Positions 8,853 to 15,927 of a DNA stretch of 64,000 nucleotides are shown piece by piece (the first letter of the stretch is position 1; each line of letters begins with the position of its first letter). The stretch is from assembly GCF_023208015.1 (NCBI RefSeq), contig NZ_CP051627.1, positions 62,001-126,000 on the forward strand. The letters run 5' to 3'. The notes under the pieces were generated by a model that was not told where the DNA came from, searched no databases, and was given only the letters and a program-made list of their open reading frames with translations. Source of the stretch: Thermobifida alba (GTDB lineage: Bacteria > Actinomycetota > Actinomycetes > Streptosporangiales > Streptosporangiaceae). The position numbers were made by a program, and so were the translations under genes.

Positions 8853-9267
8853 CGTCCAGTTCTCCGTGTCACGGGCTGTGCGTCGCGGGGGTCTCGCGGC
8901 GGGACGGGCGCGGCACCCCCGATGTAGGAAGCTACCCGAAGGTGTCGAGTGGTGGGATGAAAGTTCCCTTCCGAATGATGAGGATGATGGTTATGCATTC
9001 GGGCAACGGTCGCGTCCGGTTCACCCGGCGGGGCGCTCTGAAAGCGGAGCGTGCTCGGCGGATTCAGATATCCCGTTCTACATCGACAAATAGCTCAAAA
9101 AACGACATCGGTTCCACGTGGAGCACGCGACGTAAAGTCCGACCAATTGGAGTAAGCACGCATAAGTGTGGAAAATGTGATTGATGCCGCATATCCTGGA
9201 TGGCTCAAAGGAGGTGGCGTAGGCGGCCCCGGCTGGTATCCTTTGCGGCCCCGGCGTCCGCCTTGAC
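8853..9267. other. divergent intergenic region with a low-GC island
   Basis: A 415-base region between the diverging Crp-type and vWA genes. From about 8941 to 9240 base composition drops to roughly half AT, unlike the surrounding genes. It holds two short palindromes, TCCACGTGGA (9113-9122) and CCAATTGG (9143-9150), a strong but orphan AAAGGAGG (9207-9213) with no start codon at usable distance, and a TATCCT box at 9237-9242. I see no gene in it; it probably carries both promoters and operators. Confidence 0.5.
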
Positions 9268-11298
9268 ATGACTCAGACCGACAGGCGCGGTAAGACAAAG
9301 AAGTCCACGTCATTCATCGGATTCCTCGCCGTCACGGTTCTCTCGTCCCTCTTCATCGCCCTGTGGCAGGAGTTCCTCGGACAGACGCTCGGCGCGCTGC
9401 TGGGAGACCTCCTGTGGGTCGGCGCGTTCCTCCTCCTGCTGGGCTCACTCGTCCTGCTCCTCGCGCACGCGCAGCGCGGCGGCCCGCACGAACTGCTCCG
9501 CCTGCTCGTCAAGGTGCTGCCGGACACGCCGGCCACCGGATACGTCCTCACCGCGATCGCGGGCATCAGCGCGGCGACCCTGATCGCCCCCCTGGTCTGG
9601 CCCGCGCTCAGCCCCTCCTGCCCCCTGCCCGTCCAGCTCATCGTGGCCACCACGGCCGACAGCGAGACGGTGCTGCGCAGAGCCGCCGACGACCACGAGA
9701 CCGCGCGCCGCGAGGAGAACGGCGGCTGCCGACCGGTCGACGTGCTGGTCTACGCCGCGGGAACGACGGAGACGGTGCGCACGATGCTGGGCAACGGCTG
9801 GGAGCTGCCCGCGAACACCGTCGAGCTGGGAGCCGGACCCTCCGGACGCAGTTACCTGATCGACCGTTCCCTGGGAGCCAGGCCCCACTACTGGATTCCC
9901 GAATCCACCATCGAATACCTCGAATTGGCGCCGCCGGAAGACGGACGGATCGACAGGAGCCAGGAACTCGGCGACACCGGCCTGGACTATCTGGGACCCA
10001 CCCGCATGACCCCGCTCGTCTGGGCGGTGCCCGCCACATTCCCGCCCGACGTCGAGCCGGGAATTCTCCCCGACGACCCGGAACTGGACTGGGCGCGCCC
10101 GGGCCTGCAGTGGACCTCGGTGGGACGGCTGCACGGCGCCCACCAGGTCCGGGTCCTCACCGAGAGCGGCCGCGAGGCCGAGACCGCCCAGGCGGAGGAC
10201 CGCTTCCTCGGCGAGGAGGGAGCCGACAGCAGCGCGGCGCTGCTGTGCCGGCTCGGGCGGTGGACCGACACGGTAGCGCTGGTCAGCGAGGCGGCCGTGT
10301 ACCGCGCCCGCGAAGCCGAGGACGACGCCTCCCCGGAGTGCCCCGGGGAGACGCGGACCGGCCTGGCCCCCCGCTACGCTCCGGATCTGCCCTTTCTCGA
10401 CCACCCGCTGGTCCGGGTGCTCTGGAGCGCCGAGGAGCCGTCGGACCTCACCGCGGAACGCCGCGCATTCGAGCGGTTCCTCCTCGACCTCGCCGAGGAC
10501 GAGGACGCCTACGCCCCCGGCGGGGTCTACGCTGGATACCGGTCCGTGACGGGGCGGGGGGAGGCCGCCGACGACATGGCCGACGAGCACGGCGCCGGGC
10601 TCCGGGAGCGGGTCTTCGGATGGGTGGCGCGGTTCGACCCCGTGGAGTGGCACGAGTGGGCGCAGCGGGCCGACCGCGCCTACCAGGAGGCGAGCGAACC
10701 CGCGACGATCCTGCTCGCGTTCGACCGGTCCACGTCCATGGCCTCGGTGCCGCAGCAGTTCGACGCGGCCCGCACGGCCGCGACCACGATCATCGGCCGC
10801 CTGCGCGCCCAGGACCGCTTCGGACTGTGGTCCTACCCGGCGGGCGACACCGGGGCGGACGCCACCGCCGCGACCACGCTCGTGGCGCTCACCCACCGCG
10901 ACGACCTGCCCGAGGGGCTCCTCGCCACCGTCGAGGGCCTCGCCCCGGTCCACCGGCCGACCCCGCTGCGGGAAGTCGTCCGCGCGGGCGTGCTCGCCCT
11001 GGAGGAGGACGCGGCCCCCGGCGCGGTGCTGGTCGTCGTCACCGACGGGGTGCGCGTCCAAGACGACGCGGGACTGGGACAGGAGGAACTGGACCGGGTG
11101 CTGGACGACACGGACGTGCGGGTGCGGATCATCGCGGTCGGCGGCGGCGCGCGGCAGGCGGCCGACCAGACCGCCTGCGACGTGGGGCTGCTGCCCCGGC
11201 TCGCCGAGCACCCGCGCGTCGAGTGCCGCGACGCCGACCGGGGCAGGGCCGACGGAAGCGCGCGCGGCGTGGTGGAGGAGGCGCGCGGTGGGAGGTGA
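9268..11298 (+). CDS. membrane protein with solute-binding-type domain fused to a vWA domain
   Basis: A 676-residue protein. Three hydrophobic segments occupy residues about 15-35, 48-66 and 91-113. Residues about 120-390 resemble a type 2 periplasmic binding domain (LIVATTADSETVLRRAADD, YWIPESTIEY, MTPLVWAVPATF), and residues about 475-660 are a von Willebrand A domain with the MIDAS residues DRSTS (Asp486), TPLREVV and VVTDGV. The binding and vWA parts should lie outside the cell. Metal-dependent ligand or protein binding is inferred from the intact MIDAS. ATG 9268 has no good ribosome site; no other in-frame start exists between it and the stop at 9220-9222. A solute-binding lipoprotein gene follows, translationally coupled. 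Confidence 0.82.
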   Translation: MTQTDRRGKTKKSTSFIGFLAVTVLSSLFIALWQEFLGQTLGALLGDLLWVGAFLLLLGSLVLLLAHAQRGGPHELLRLLVKVLPDTPATGYVLTAIAGISAATLIAPLVWPALSPSCPLPVQLIVATTADSETVLRRAADDHETARREENGGCRPVDVLVYAAGTTETVRTMLGNGWELPANTVELGAGPSGRSYLIDRSLGARPHYWIPESTIEYLELAPPEDGRIDRSQELGDTGLDYLGPTRMTPLVWAVPATFPPDVEPGILPDDPELDWARPGLQWTSVGRLHGAHQVRVLTESGREAETAQAEDRFLGEEGADSSAALLCRLGRWTDTVALVSEAAVYRAREAEDDASPECPGETRTGLAPRYAPDLPFLDHPLVRVLWSAEEPSDLTAERRAFERFLLDLAEDEDAYAPGGVYAGYRSVTGRGEAADDMADEHGAGLRERVFGWVARFDPVEWHEWAQRADRAYQEASEPATILLAFDRSTSMASVPQQFDAARTAATTIIGRLRAQDRFGLWSYPAGDTGADATAATTLVALTHRDDLPEGLLATVEGLAPVHRPTPLREVVRAGVLALEEDAAPGAVLVVVTDGVRVQDDAGLGQEELDRVLDDTDVRVRIIAVGGGARQAADQTACDVGLLPRLAEHPRVECRDADRGRADGSARGVVEEARGGR

Positions 11299-11302
11299 CC
11301 CG

Positions 11303-12685
11303 GTGGTGCGGAGGACGGCGAGGGCCGCGGCGGCGCTGGCCCTGGTCGCGGCGACCGCCTGCACGACGCCCCAGGCGGACGACCGCGTCATCTATGTCGC
11401 GACCGGTCAGGACGTCAGCGGCAACGACCTCTACCTCAGCCTCATCCAGGAGTGGAACGCCGCCCAGGGGCCGGGGGGCCACCGCGCCTACCTCGTGACC
11501 CTGCCCGGCAGCGCCGACCAGCAGTACGCCGAGATGGTGCGCGACGTCCAGGGCGGCAGCCCCGAGTACGACGTCATCAACATCGACAACCAGTTCACCG
11601 CCATGTTCGCCGAGGCCGGATGGATCCAGGAGATCGGCTCCGGGTGGCAGGAGGCGGACGGGGCCGCCCGGGCAGCCGACGGCAACGCGCTCACCCCGGT
11701 CTTCCGGGAGGAGGTGAGCCGGTCGGTGACCTACCAGGACCGGGTCTACGCGGTCCCCTTCACCGCGGACGTCGGCATGCTCTACTACCGCAGGGACCTG
11801 GTGGGCCCGGGAACGCTGACGGCGGGCCGGAGCCTGAGCGGAATCCTCGCCGAACTCGCCGAGGCCACCGGGGACACCGACGTCGAACACCTCTACATCG
11901 GCCAGTTCGCCCAGTACGAGGGGTTCACCGTCAACGTCATGGAGATCGTCGCGGCGGAGGGCGGCAGCCTCGTCCTCCCCGGCGAGCAGCGCCTCGCCGA
12001 CATCCACCGCAACAACGCCGAGCACCAGGCGCTGAACCTCATCGCCGAGGGGTTCGCGGACGGGACCTTCCACCCCGCCGCGCTGGAGAGCACCGAGGAG
12101 GAGACCTACGTCCGCTTCCTCAGCGGCGAGGCGGCGGCGATGCGCAACTGGCCGCTCTGGTACCGCCGGCTGCTCATCGCGTCCACGGAGCAGGACTCGG
12201 GGCACGCCCCCGAGTACGCGGTGGAGGCGCTGCCCGGAGCCCTGCTGGGCGGGCAGAGCCTCGCCCTGACCAGTGGAAGCCCGGACGAGGAGGCCGCGCT
12301 CGACCTCATCGGCTTCCTCACCGGAACCAGGCAGCAGCAGGTGCTGTTCTACTGCGGCGGGTACGCGCCGACGCGGCAGGACGTCTACGTGGAGAAGCTG
12401 TCCCCCGAGGACGCCGCGCAGCTGTGCGCCGAGTACGGCGTCACCGGGGAGGGCGCCTGGCACGCCGAGGCCAACCAGTTCCTGGACACCGTCCGACTGG
12501 CGGTGGACGACGCCCAGCTCCGGCCGGTGACGCCCTACTACTCGCAGTTCAGCGAGGAACTCTCCAGCGGGCTGCGCCAGTTGTTCCTCACGGCGCAGTA
12601 CGGTGGGGCCGCCGCCGTGCCGCTGAACACCGAACGGCTGGAGCAGATCCGCACCGAAGCCGACAACGCGCTGTACGGGCGGTGA
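11303..12685 (+). CDS. solute-binding lipoprotein (family 1, sugar-type ABC binding protein)
   Basis: About 460 residues with a lipoprotein signal (Arg-rich start, AAAALALVAATAC, lipobox Cys) and an extracellular solute-binding fold: AYLVTLPGSADQQYAEM near the N-terminus, YDVINIDNQFTAMFAEAG, and YAVPFTADVGMLYYRRDL at the hinge, typical of family 1 sugar-binding proteins. I place the start at GTG 11303 because GGAGGTGA lies 7 bases before it; that site overlaps the vWA gene's stop codon, so translation is coupled. A GTG at 11288 is possible but lacks a site. No permease or ATPase genes are adjacent, so it is an orphan binding protein, perhaps working with the vWA protein upstream rather than in import. 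Confidence 0.85.
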   Translation: MVRRTARAAAALALVAATACTTPQADDRVIYVATGQDVSGNDLYLSLIQEWNAAQGPGGHRAYLVTLPGSADQQYAEMVRDVQGGSPEYDVINIDNQFTAMFAEAGWIQEIGSGWQEADGAARAADGNALTPVFREEVSRSVTYQDRVYAVPFTADVGMLYYRRDLVGPGTLTAGRSLSGILAELAEATGDTDVEHLYIGQFAQYEGFTVNVMEIVAAEGGSLVLPGEQRLADIHRNNAEHQALNLIAEGFADGTFHPAALESTEEETYVRFLSGEAAAMRNWPLWYRRLLIASTEQDSGHAPEYAVEALPGALLGGQSLALTSGSPDEEAALDLIGFLTGTRQQQVLFYCGGYAPTRQDVYVEKLSPEDAAQLCAEYGVTGEGAWHAEANQFLDTVRLAVDDAQLRPVTPYYSQFSEELSSGLRQLFLTAQYGGAAAVPLNTERLEQIRTEADNALYGR

Positions 12686-13660
12686 TCAGAGCGCGGCCCG
12701 GGAGGCGGCCAGGGCCGCGGGCCCCATGACGAACTCCGGGTCGACCTGGGCGGCCAGGTCGACCCCGGTCGCCGCGTTGGCCCACCGCTCGGCGTTGCGC
12801 AGGTGGAACTCCACGTTCTGGCGGGTGAACCTCGTCCAGTCCTGCTCGGTGGCGTCGACGAGGTCGCGCATCCAGGCGAGCGCCTTGAGGTTGTCCTCCT
12901 CCAGTTCGGCGAGGTCGGGGTGGCGGCCCTTCTCCATGCCGCGCACGAACCCGGAGTGGGTCAGGCAGACGCTGAGCGCGTCGCCCACGTGCTCCCGCAG
13001 GAACTCCACGTCCTCGGGGCCGTGCACCTTGTTGCCGACCACCCTGATAGCGACGTCGTGGTCGCGGGCGTAGGCGGCGTACTGGTGGTAGACGCCGACA
13101 CCGCGCAGGGTCGGCTCGGCGACCAGGAAGGTGACGTCGAAGCGGGTGAACATGCCGGAGGCGAAGGAGTCCGCTCCGGCGGTCATGTCCACCACGACGT
13201 ACTCGCCGGGGCCGTCCACCAGGTGGTTCAGGTACATCTCGACCGCGCCCACCTTGGAGTGGTAGCAGGCCACCCCCAGGTCGTCCTCGCTGAACGGTCC
13301 GGTGAGCATGAGCAGCACCCCGTCGACCCCGAGGCCGAAGCGCCGGTGCACCGGGTTGTCCGCGGAGAGGTCGAGCAGCCGCGAGCCCCGCCCGGGCGGG
13401 GTGGTCTTGACCATCTGCTCGGCCGAGGGGATGCGCGGGTTGGAGCCGCGCAGCAGGTCCTTGATCTCGGTGAGGTGGCCGCCGAGGGCGGGCAGGGCGG
13501 CGAGGTCGGCGGCCGAGGCCCCCAGGGCGGGGCCGAGGTGCTGGTTGATGTCGGCGTCGATGGCCACCACGGGGGCGCCGCAGTGGGCGAGGTAGCGGGC
13601 GAACAGGGCGGACAGGGTGGTCTTGCCGCTGCCGCCCTTGCCGACGAACGCGATCTTCAT
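12686..13660 (-). CDS. CooC/MinD-like P-loop ATPase
   Basis: A 324-residue ATPase of the SIMIBI class. It opens MKIAFVGKGGSGKTTLSA, a deviant Walker A with the signature Lys, followed by VVAIDADIN (Walker A') and VVVDMTAGAD (Walker B region). Overall it is closest in layout to CooC-type nickel-insertion ATPases, but I see no CxC metal-binding pair; only one Cys in VACYHSKV is nearby. The role is unknown; metal-centre maturation or a membrane/ParA-like function are both possible. ATG 13660 is preceded by GGAGAGAG. The stop abuts that of the lipoprotein gene with no spacer. A Fur/Zur-like box lies 66 bases upstream. Confidence 0.85.
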   Translation of the reverse strand: MKIAFVGKGGSGKTTLSALFARYLAHCGAPVVAIDADINQHLGPALGASAADLAALPALGGHLTEIKDLLRGSNPRIPSAEQMVKTTPPGRGSRLLDLSADNPVHRRFGLGVDGVLLMLTGPFSEDDLGVACYHSKVGAVEMYLNHLVDGPGEYVVVDMTAGADSFASGMFTRFDVTFLVAEPTLRGVGVYHQYAAYARDHDVAIRVVGNKVHGPEDVEFLREHVGDALSVCLTHSGFVRGMEKGRHPDLAELEEDNLKALAWMRDLVDATEQDWTRFTRQNVEFHLRNAERWANAATGVDLAAQVDPEFVMGPAALAASRAAL

Positions 13661-14034
13661 GGCTGTTCTCTCTCCGGTGTGACCCTGGGCGACCGGCTGG
13701 TCGCCGCGGGCGATGGAAATGCTGCTGACAACGATTATCATTCCGCACCGCCGGCCCGGCGGCCGTCTGATCACGGTTGGATCGCGTCTTGGACAAGGAA
13801 CGGTCTCGGATGGGGGAGCCATTGCCGCTGTTGCCGGAACGTTGCAGCTCAGGAGGGGTAGCTGTGCCCCCGGCGTGGAATCCTTTGTGCTGTCTCTGCG
13901 GGACACGTGACCGTGTTTTGCGGGGCTGCCGTATCCGAGAAACCGTTGGTGTGCTGTCCTGTTGTTGAGTTCCGCCGTGACGGTTCCGTGGGCGTGCGAT
14001 CCTGGCGGTCCCACCGAAGAGCGATGGGAGTGAC
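13661..14034. other. divergent promoter region of the ATPase and anti-sigma genes
   Basis: A 374-base gene-free stretch. Left part: ribosome site and Fur/Zur-like box of the CooC-like gene. Right part (about 13780-14030): lower-GC sequence leading to GGGAG before the ATG at 14035. Small open frames here have no coding character. Confidence 0.5.
13726..13740. promoter_or_regulatory. Fur/Zur-like operator upstream of the CooC-like gene
   Basis: TGACAACGATTATCA is an imperfect palindrome close to actinobacterial Zur/Fur boxes (TGAAAATGATTTTCA type). On the minus strand it contains GATAAT, a plausible -10, so a bound repressor would block the ATPase promoter. It is flanked by GGAAATG and CATTCC, a looser outer repeat. 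Which metal regulator binds is not determined. Confidence 0.5.
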
Positions 14035-14529
14035 ATGGGGACGACCGATTCGCAGGGGGTGCGCACCTTCGACACCGCTGACGCCTGCGGTACACCCGTG
14101 GTCGACCCCGCCGAGTTCACCGGTTCGGCCACCGACCACACCGTGTGGAGCTGCGTCGGCAACCTCACCGCGGTCCGCTCCATCCGCTCCCGGGTCCGCG
14201 AGTTCCTGGGGCGGGCCGGATGCGCCGAGACCGTCCGCGACGACGCCGAACTCGCCGTCAGCGAACTGGCCACCAACGCCCTGCTGCACTCCCGCTCCGG
14301 TCAGGTCGGCGGGGTGATGACCCTGTTCATCCGGGTCGGCGCCGGAAGCGTGCGCGTGGCAGTGGCCGACCAGGGGCGCAAGGACCCCGCGGCGAGCGAC
14401 GTGATCCGCCGGGAGGACCAGAACGAGTACGGCCGCGGCAAGCTCATCGTCGAGGACTGCTCCTCCCGCAGCGGCGAGTACTGGACCGAGGCCACCCACG
14501 TCGCCTGGTTCGAGATCGACCTGCCCTGA
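14035..14529 (+). CDS. ATP-binding anti-sigma/serine-kinase-like protein (HATPase_c_2)
   Basis: A 164-residue RsbW/SpoIIAB-type protein. The GHKL fold shows the N-box ELATNALLHS, the G1 box VADQG, and RGKLIVEDC where the ATP lid normally lies. In Streptomyces and relatives dozens of such proteins regulate sigma factors or anti-anti-sigma factors by binding or phosphorylation. No sigma factor or STAS partner is next to it, so the target is unknown. ATG 14035 follows GGGAG. The N-terminal 40 residues are non-conserved and probably flexible. A strong hairpin follows at once. Confidence 0.87.
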   Translation: MGTTDSQGVRTFDTADACGTPVVDPAEFTGSATDHTVWSCVGNLTAVRSIRSRVREFLGRAGCAETVRDDAELAVSELATNALLHSRSGQVGGVMTLFIRVGAGSVRVAVADQGRKDPAASDVIRREDQNEYGRGKLIVEDCSSRSGEYWTEATHVAWFEIDLP

Positions 14530-14536
14530 GTGCGGG

Positions 14537-14582
14537 GACACGGCCGGGGCCGCGGCCAGCCCAACGCGGCCCCGGCCGTGTC
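14537..14582. terminator. bidirectional hairpin terminator
   Basis: Perfect 17-bp inverted repeat (GACACGGCCGGGGCCGC and complement) with a 12-nt loop between two converging genes. The right arm overlaps the stop codon of the minus-strand gene. Confidence 0.85.
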
Positions 14583-15438
14583 ATGCGGAGCGGAAGCCGA
14601 TCCGGGACGGCGGCGCACCGCGGACCGCGGCCCGGACCGCCCGCAGGGCCGCGCCGGTGACCGCCGTGCTCTCGTCCGCCGGGGAGAGCACCGAGGCGCC
14701 GTGCCACAACGCCACCGAGGCCAGCACGCACCGGTCGAACTCGGTCATTCCGCTTTCCAGGACGACGGTGTCGTCGCGGGAGAGCCGCAGCGCGGCGTCG
14801 AGACGGCGGAAGTGCGCGACGAGTTCCCGGTGGGGGCGGCGGACGGTGCGCGGCGGGGCACCGGAGACGGCCGTGTAGTCCATCAGGCCGCTGTCGAACA
14901 GGCAGTGCGCGGGATCGTAGCCGCCGCACCGCGGCGCCGGGCGCAGCAGTTCGGTGAAGGGGGTGGTCGCGGGGGCCTCGCCGAAGGAGACGACCTGGCG
15001 CACCCGGGACCGGTCGGCCAGCTCCACCGCCAGGGGCGCCAGAGCGCCGGTGGTCAGGATCATCCGGGCGTCGGTGTCGACCAGCACCCTGATCAGGGTG
15101 TCGACGTCCGAGGACAGCTCCAGCGGGAGCGCGACGCAGCCCACCGCCATCGCGGTGTAGACGGAGACGAGCCGGGCGGTGGAGACCGGGGCGAGGACCG
15201 CCACCACGTCGTTGGGGTGCAGCCCGCGCCGGCTCAGTCCGGCGGCGGCGTACTGGACGACGGCGGCGAACTCGGCGCCGCTCATGCGCTCCCCCTGGTG
15301 GTCGGCGACCGAGCCGAAGTCCCCGAAGCGCCGCAGCCGGTCCAGCAGGCCGCCGGTCAGCGAGCCGTACGGAGCCGTGCCGCGCGGCAGGTGCGCGACG
15401 GGTCCGTCGACGGCGCTCGGCAGCCGTTCGACCCTCAT
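14581..15438 (-). CDS. truncated, degenerate acyl-CoA-ligase/adenylation-domain protein
   Basis: A 285-residue protein equal to the N-terminal half of an AMP-binding enzyme. It has the helix-rich start (DRLRRFGDFGSVADHQGERM), the cofactor-lid region NDVVAVLAPVSTARLVSVYTA and strands such as DARMILTTG. The phosphate-binding A3 motif (normally TSGTTGxPKG) reads YTAVSGAPPRTVRRPH, so Thr/Ser/Gly and Lys positions are altered. The protein stops soon after the A4 region, without the A5-A10 motifs or the C-terminal lid domain. Adenylation activity is unlikely. ATG 15438 has a good GGGGAGG site and the frame is open, so it looks like an expressed pseudoenzyme rather than debris. No partner gene is recognisable beside it. 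Confidence 0.72.
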   Translation of the reverse strand: MRVERLPSAVDGPVAHLPRGTAPYGSLTGGLLDRLRRFGDFGSVADHQGERMSGAEFAAVVQYAAAGLSRRGLHPNDVVAVLAPVSTARLVSVYTAMAVGCVALPLELSSDVDTLIRVLVDTDARMILTTGALAPLAVELADRSRVRQVVSFGEAPATTPFTELLRPAPRCGGYDPAHCLFDSGLMDYTAVSGAPPRTVRRPHRELVAHFRRLDAALRLSRDDTVVLESGMTEFDRCVLASVALWHGASVLSPADESTAVTGAALRAVRAAVRGAPPSRIGFRSA

Positions 15439-15927
15439 GCCTCCCCAGTCCTCCCCAGTCGTCCTCCCCGGCGGTCGCGCCCCGGGTTCGCCACGCCCCC
15501 TCCACGTGGCGAACCCGGGGTCCCGCGGTCGGTGCCGCGAGACGCTTCCCCTCACAAGCGGCCCGCGGCGGTACGCCCCCGGCGGGACCGCGGTCGTCTC
15601 CCACCACGTGCCGTGGCCTGCGCGGAGTGCCACGCGGTGGGACCGGACGACCGGGGACGCCGGGACGGTGCGCCCAAGACGCCGTGCGGGCGGACCGCGG
15701 TGCTCTGCGGGCGACGACCGCACAGAAGTGAGATTACCCCCACCAAGCCCTTCTGCACATGCATTATCGCGTGCATATGCATATGTAGATTCTCTGCACC
15801 ACGGGTATGTAGACGACTTTTCCGCAGCTCAGAGGGCAGAAGGGAGATGGGGCACAGAATACCTTCGACCGTCGCTCCGCAAAAGAGCACCGCTTCCGCA
15901 GGCCCCGGGGACCCGGGGCGGCGACCG
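15439..15927. other. intergenic region with an AT-rich palindromic segment
   Basis: 489 bases upstream of the adenylation-like gene and downstream of the LuxR-type gene. Most is GC-rich and without coding character; 15725-15860 is markedly AT-richer and holds nested palindromes (see 15774-15785). It is probably the promoter/operator region of the gene ending at 14581. Confidence 0.45.
15774..15785. repeat. 12-bp perfect palindrome CATATGCATATG
   Basis: CATATGCATATG is perfectly self-complementary and is preceded by ACATGCATTATCGCG, giving several overlapping TGCAT/ATGCA elements within 30 bases. In a genome of this GC content such a motif stands out and may be an operator. Confidence 0.45.

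Noticed and set aside
8942-9184. An 80-codon frame in the low-GC intergenic island
   Set aside because: No ribosome site at its start, biased composition and no family resemblance.
11288-11302. Earlier GTG start for the solute-binding lipoprotein
   Set aside because: No ribosome site; the GTG at 11303 has GGAGGTGA at proper spacing.
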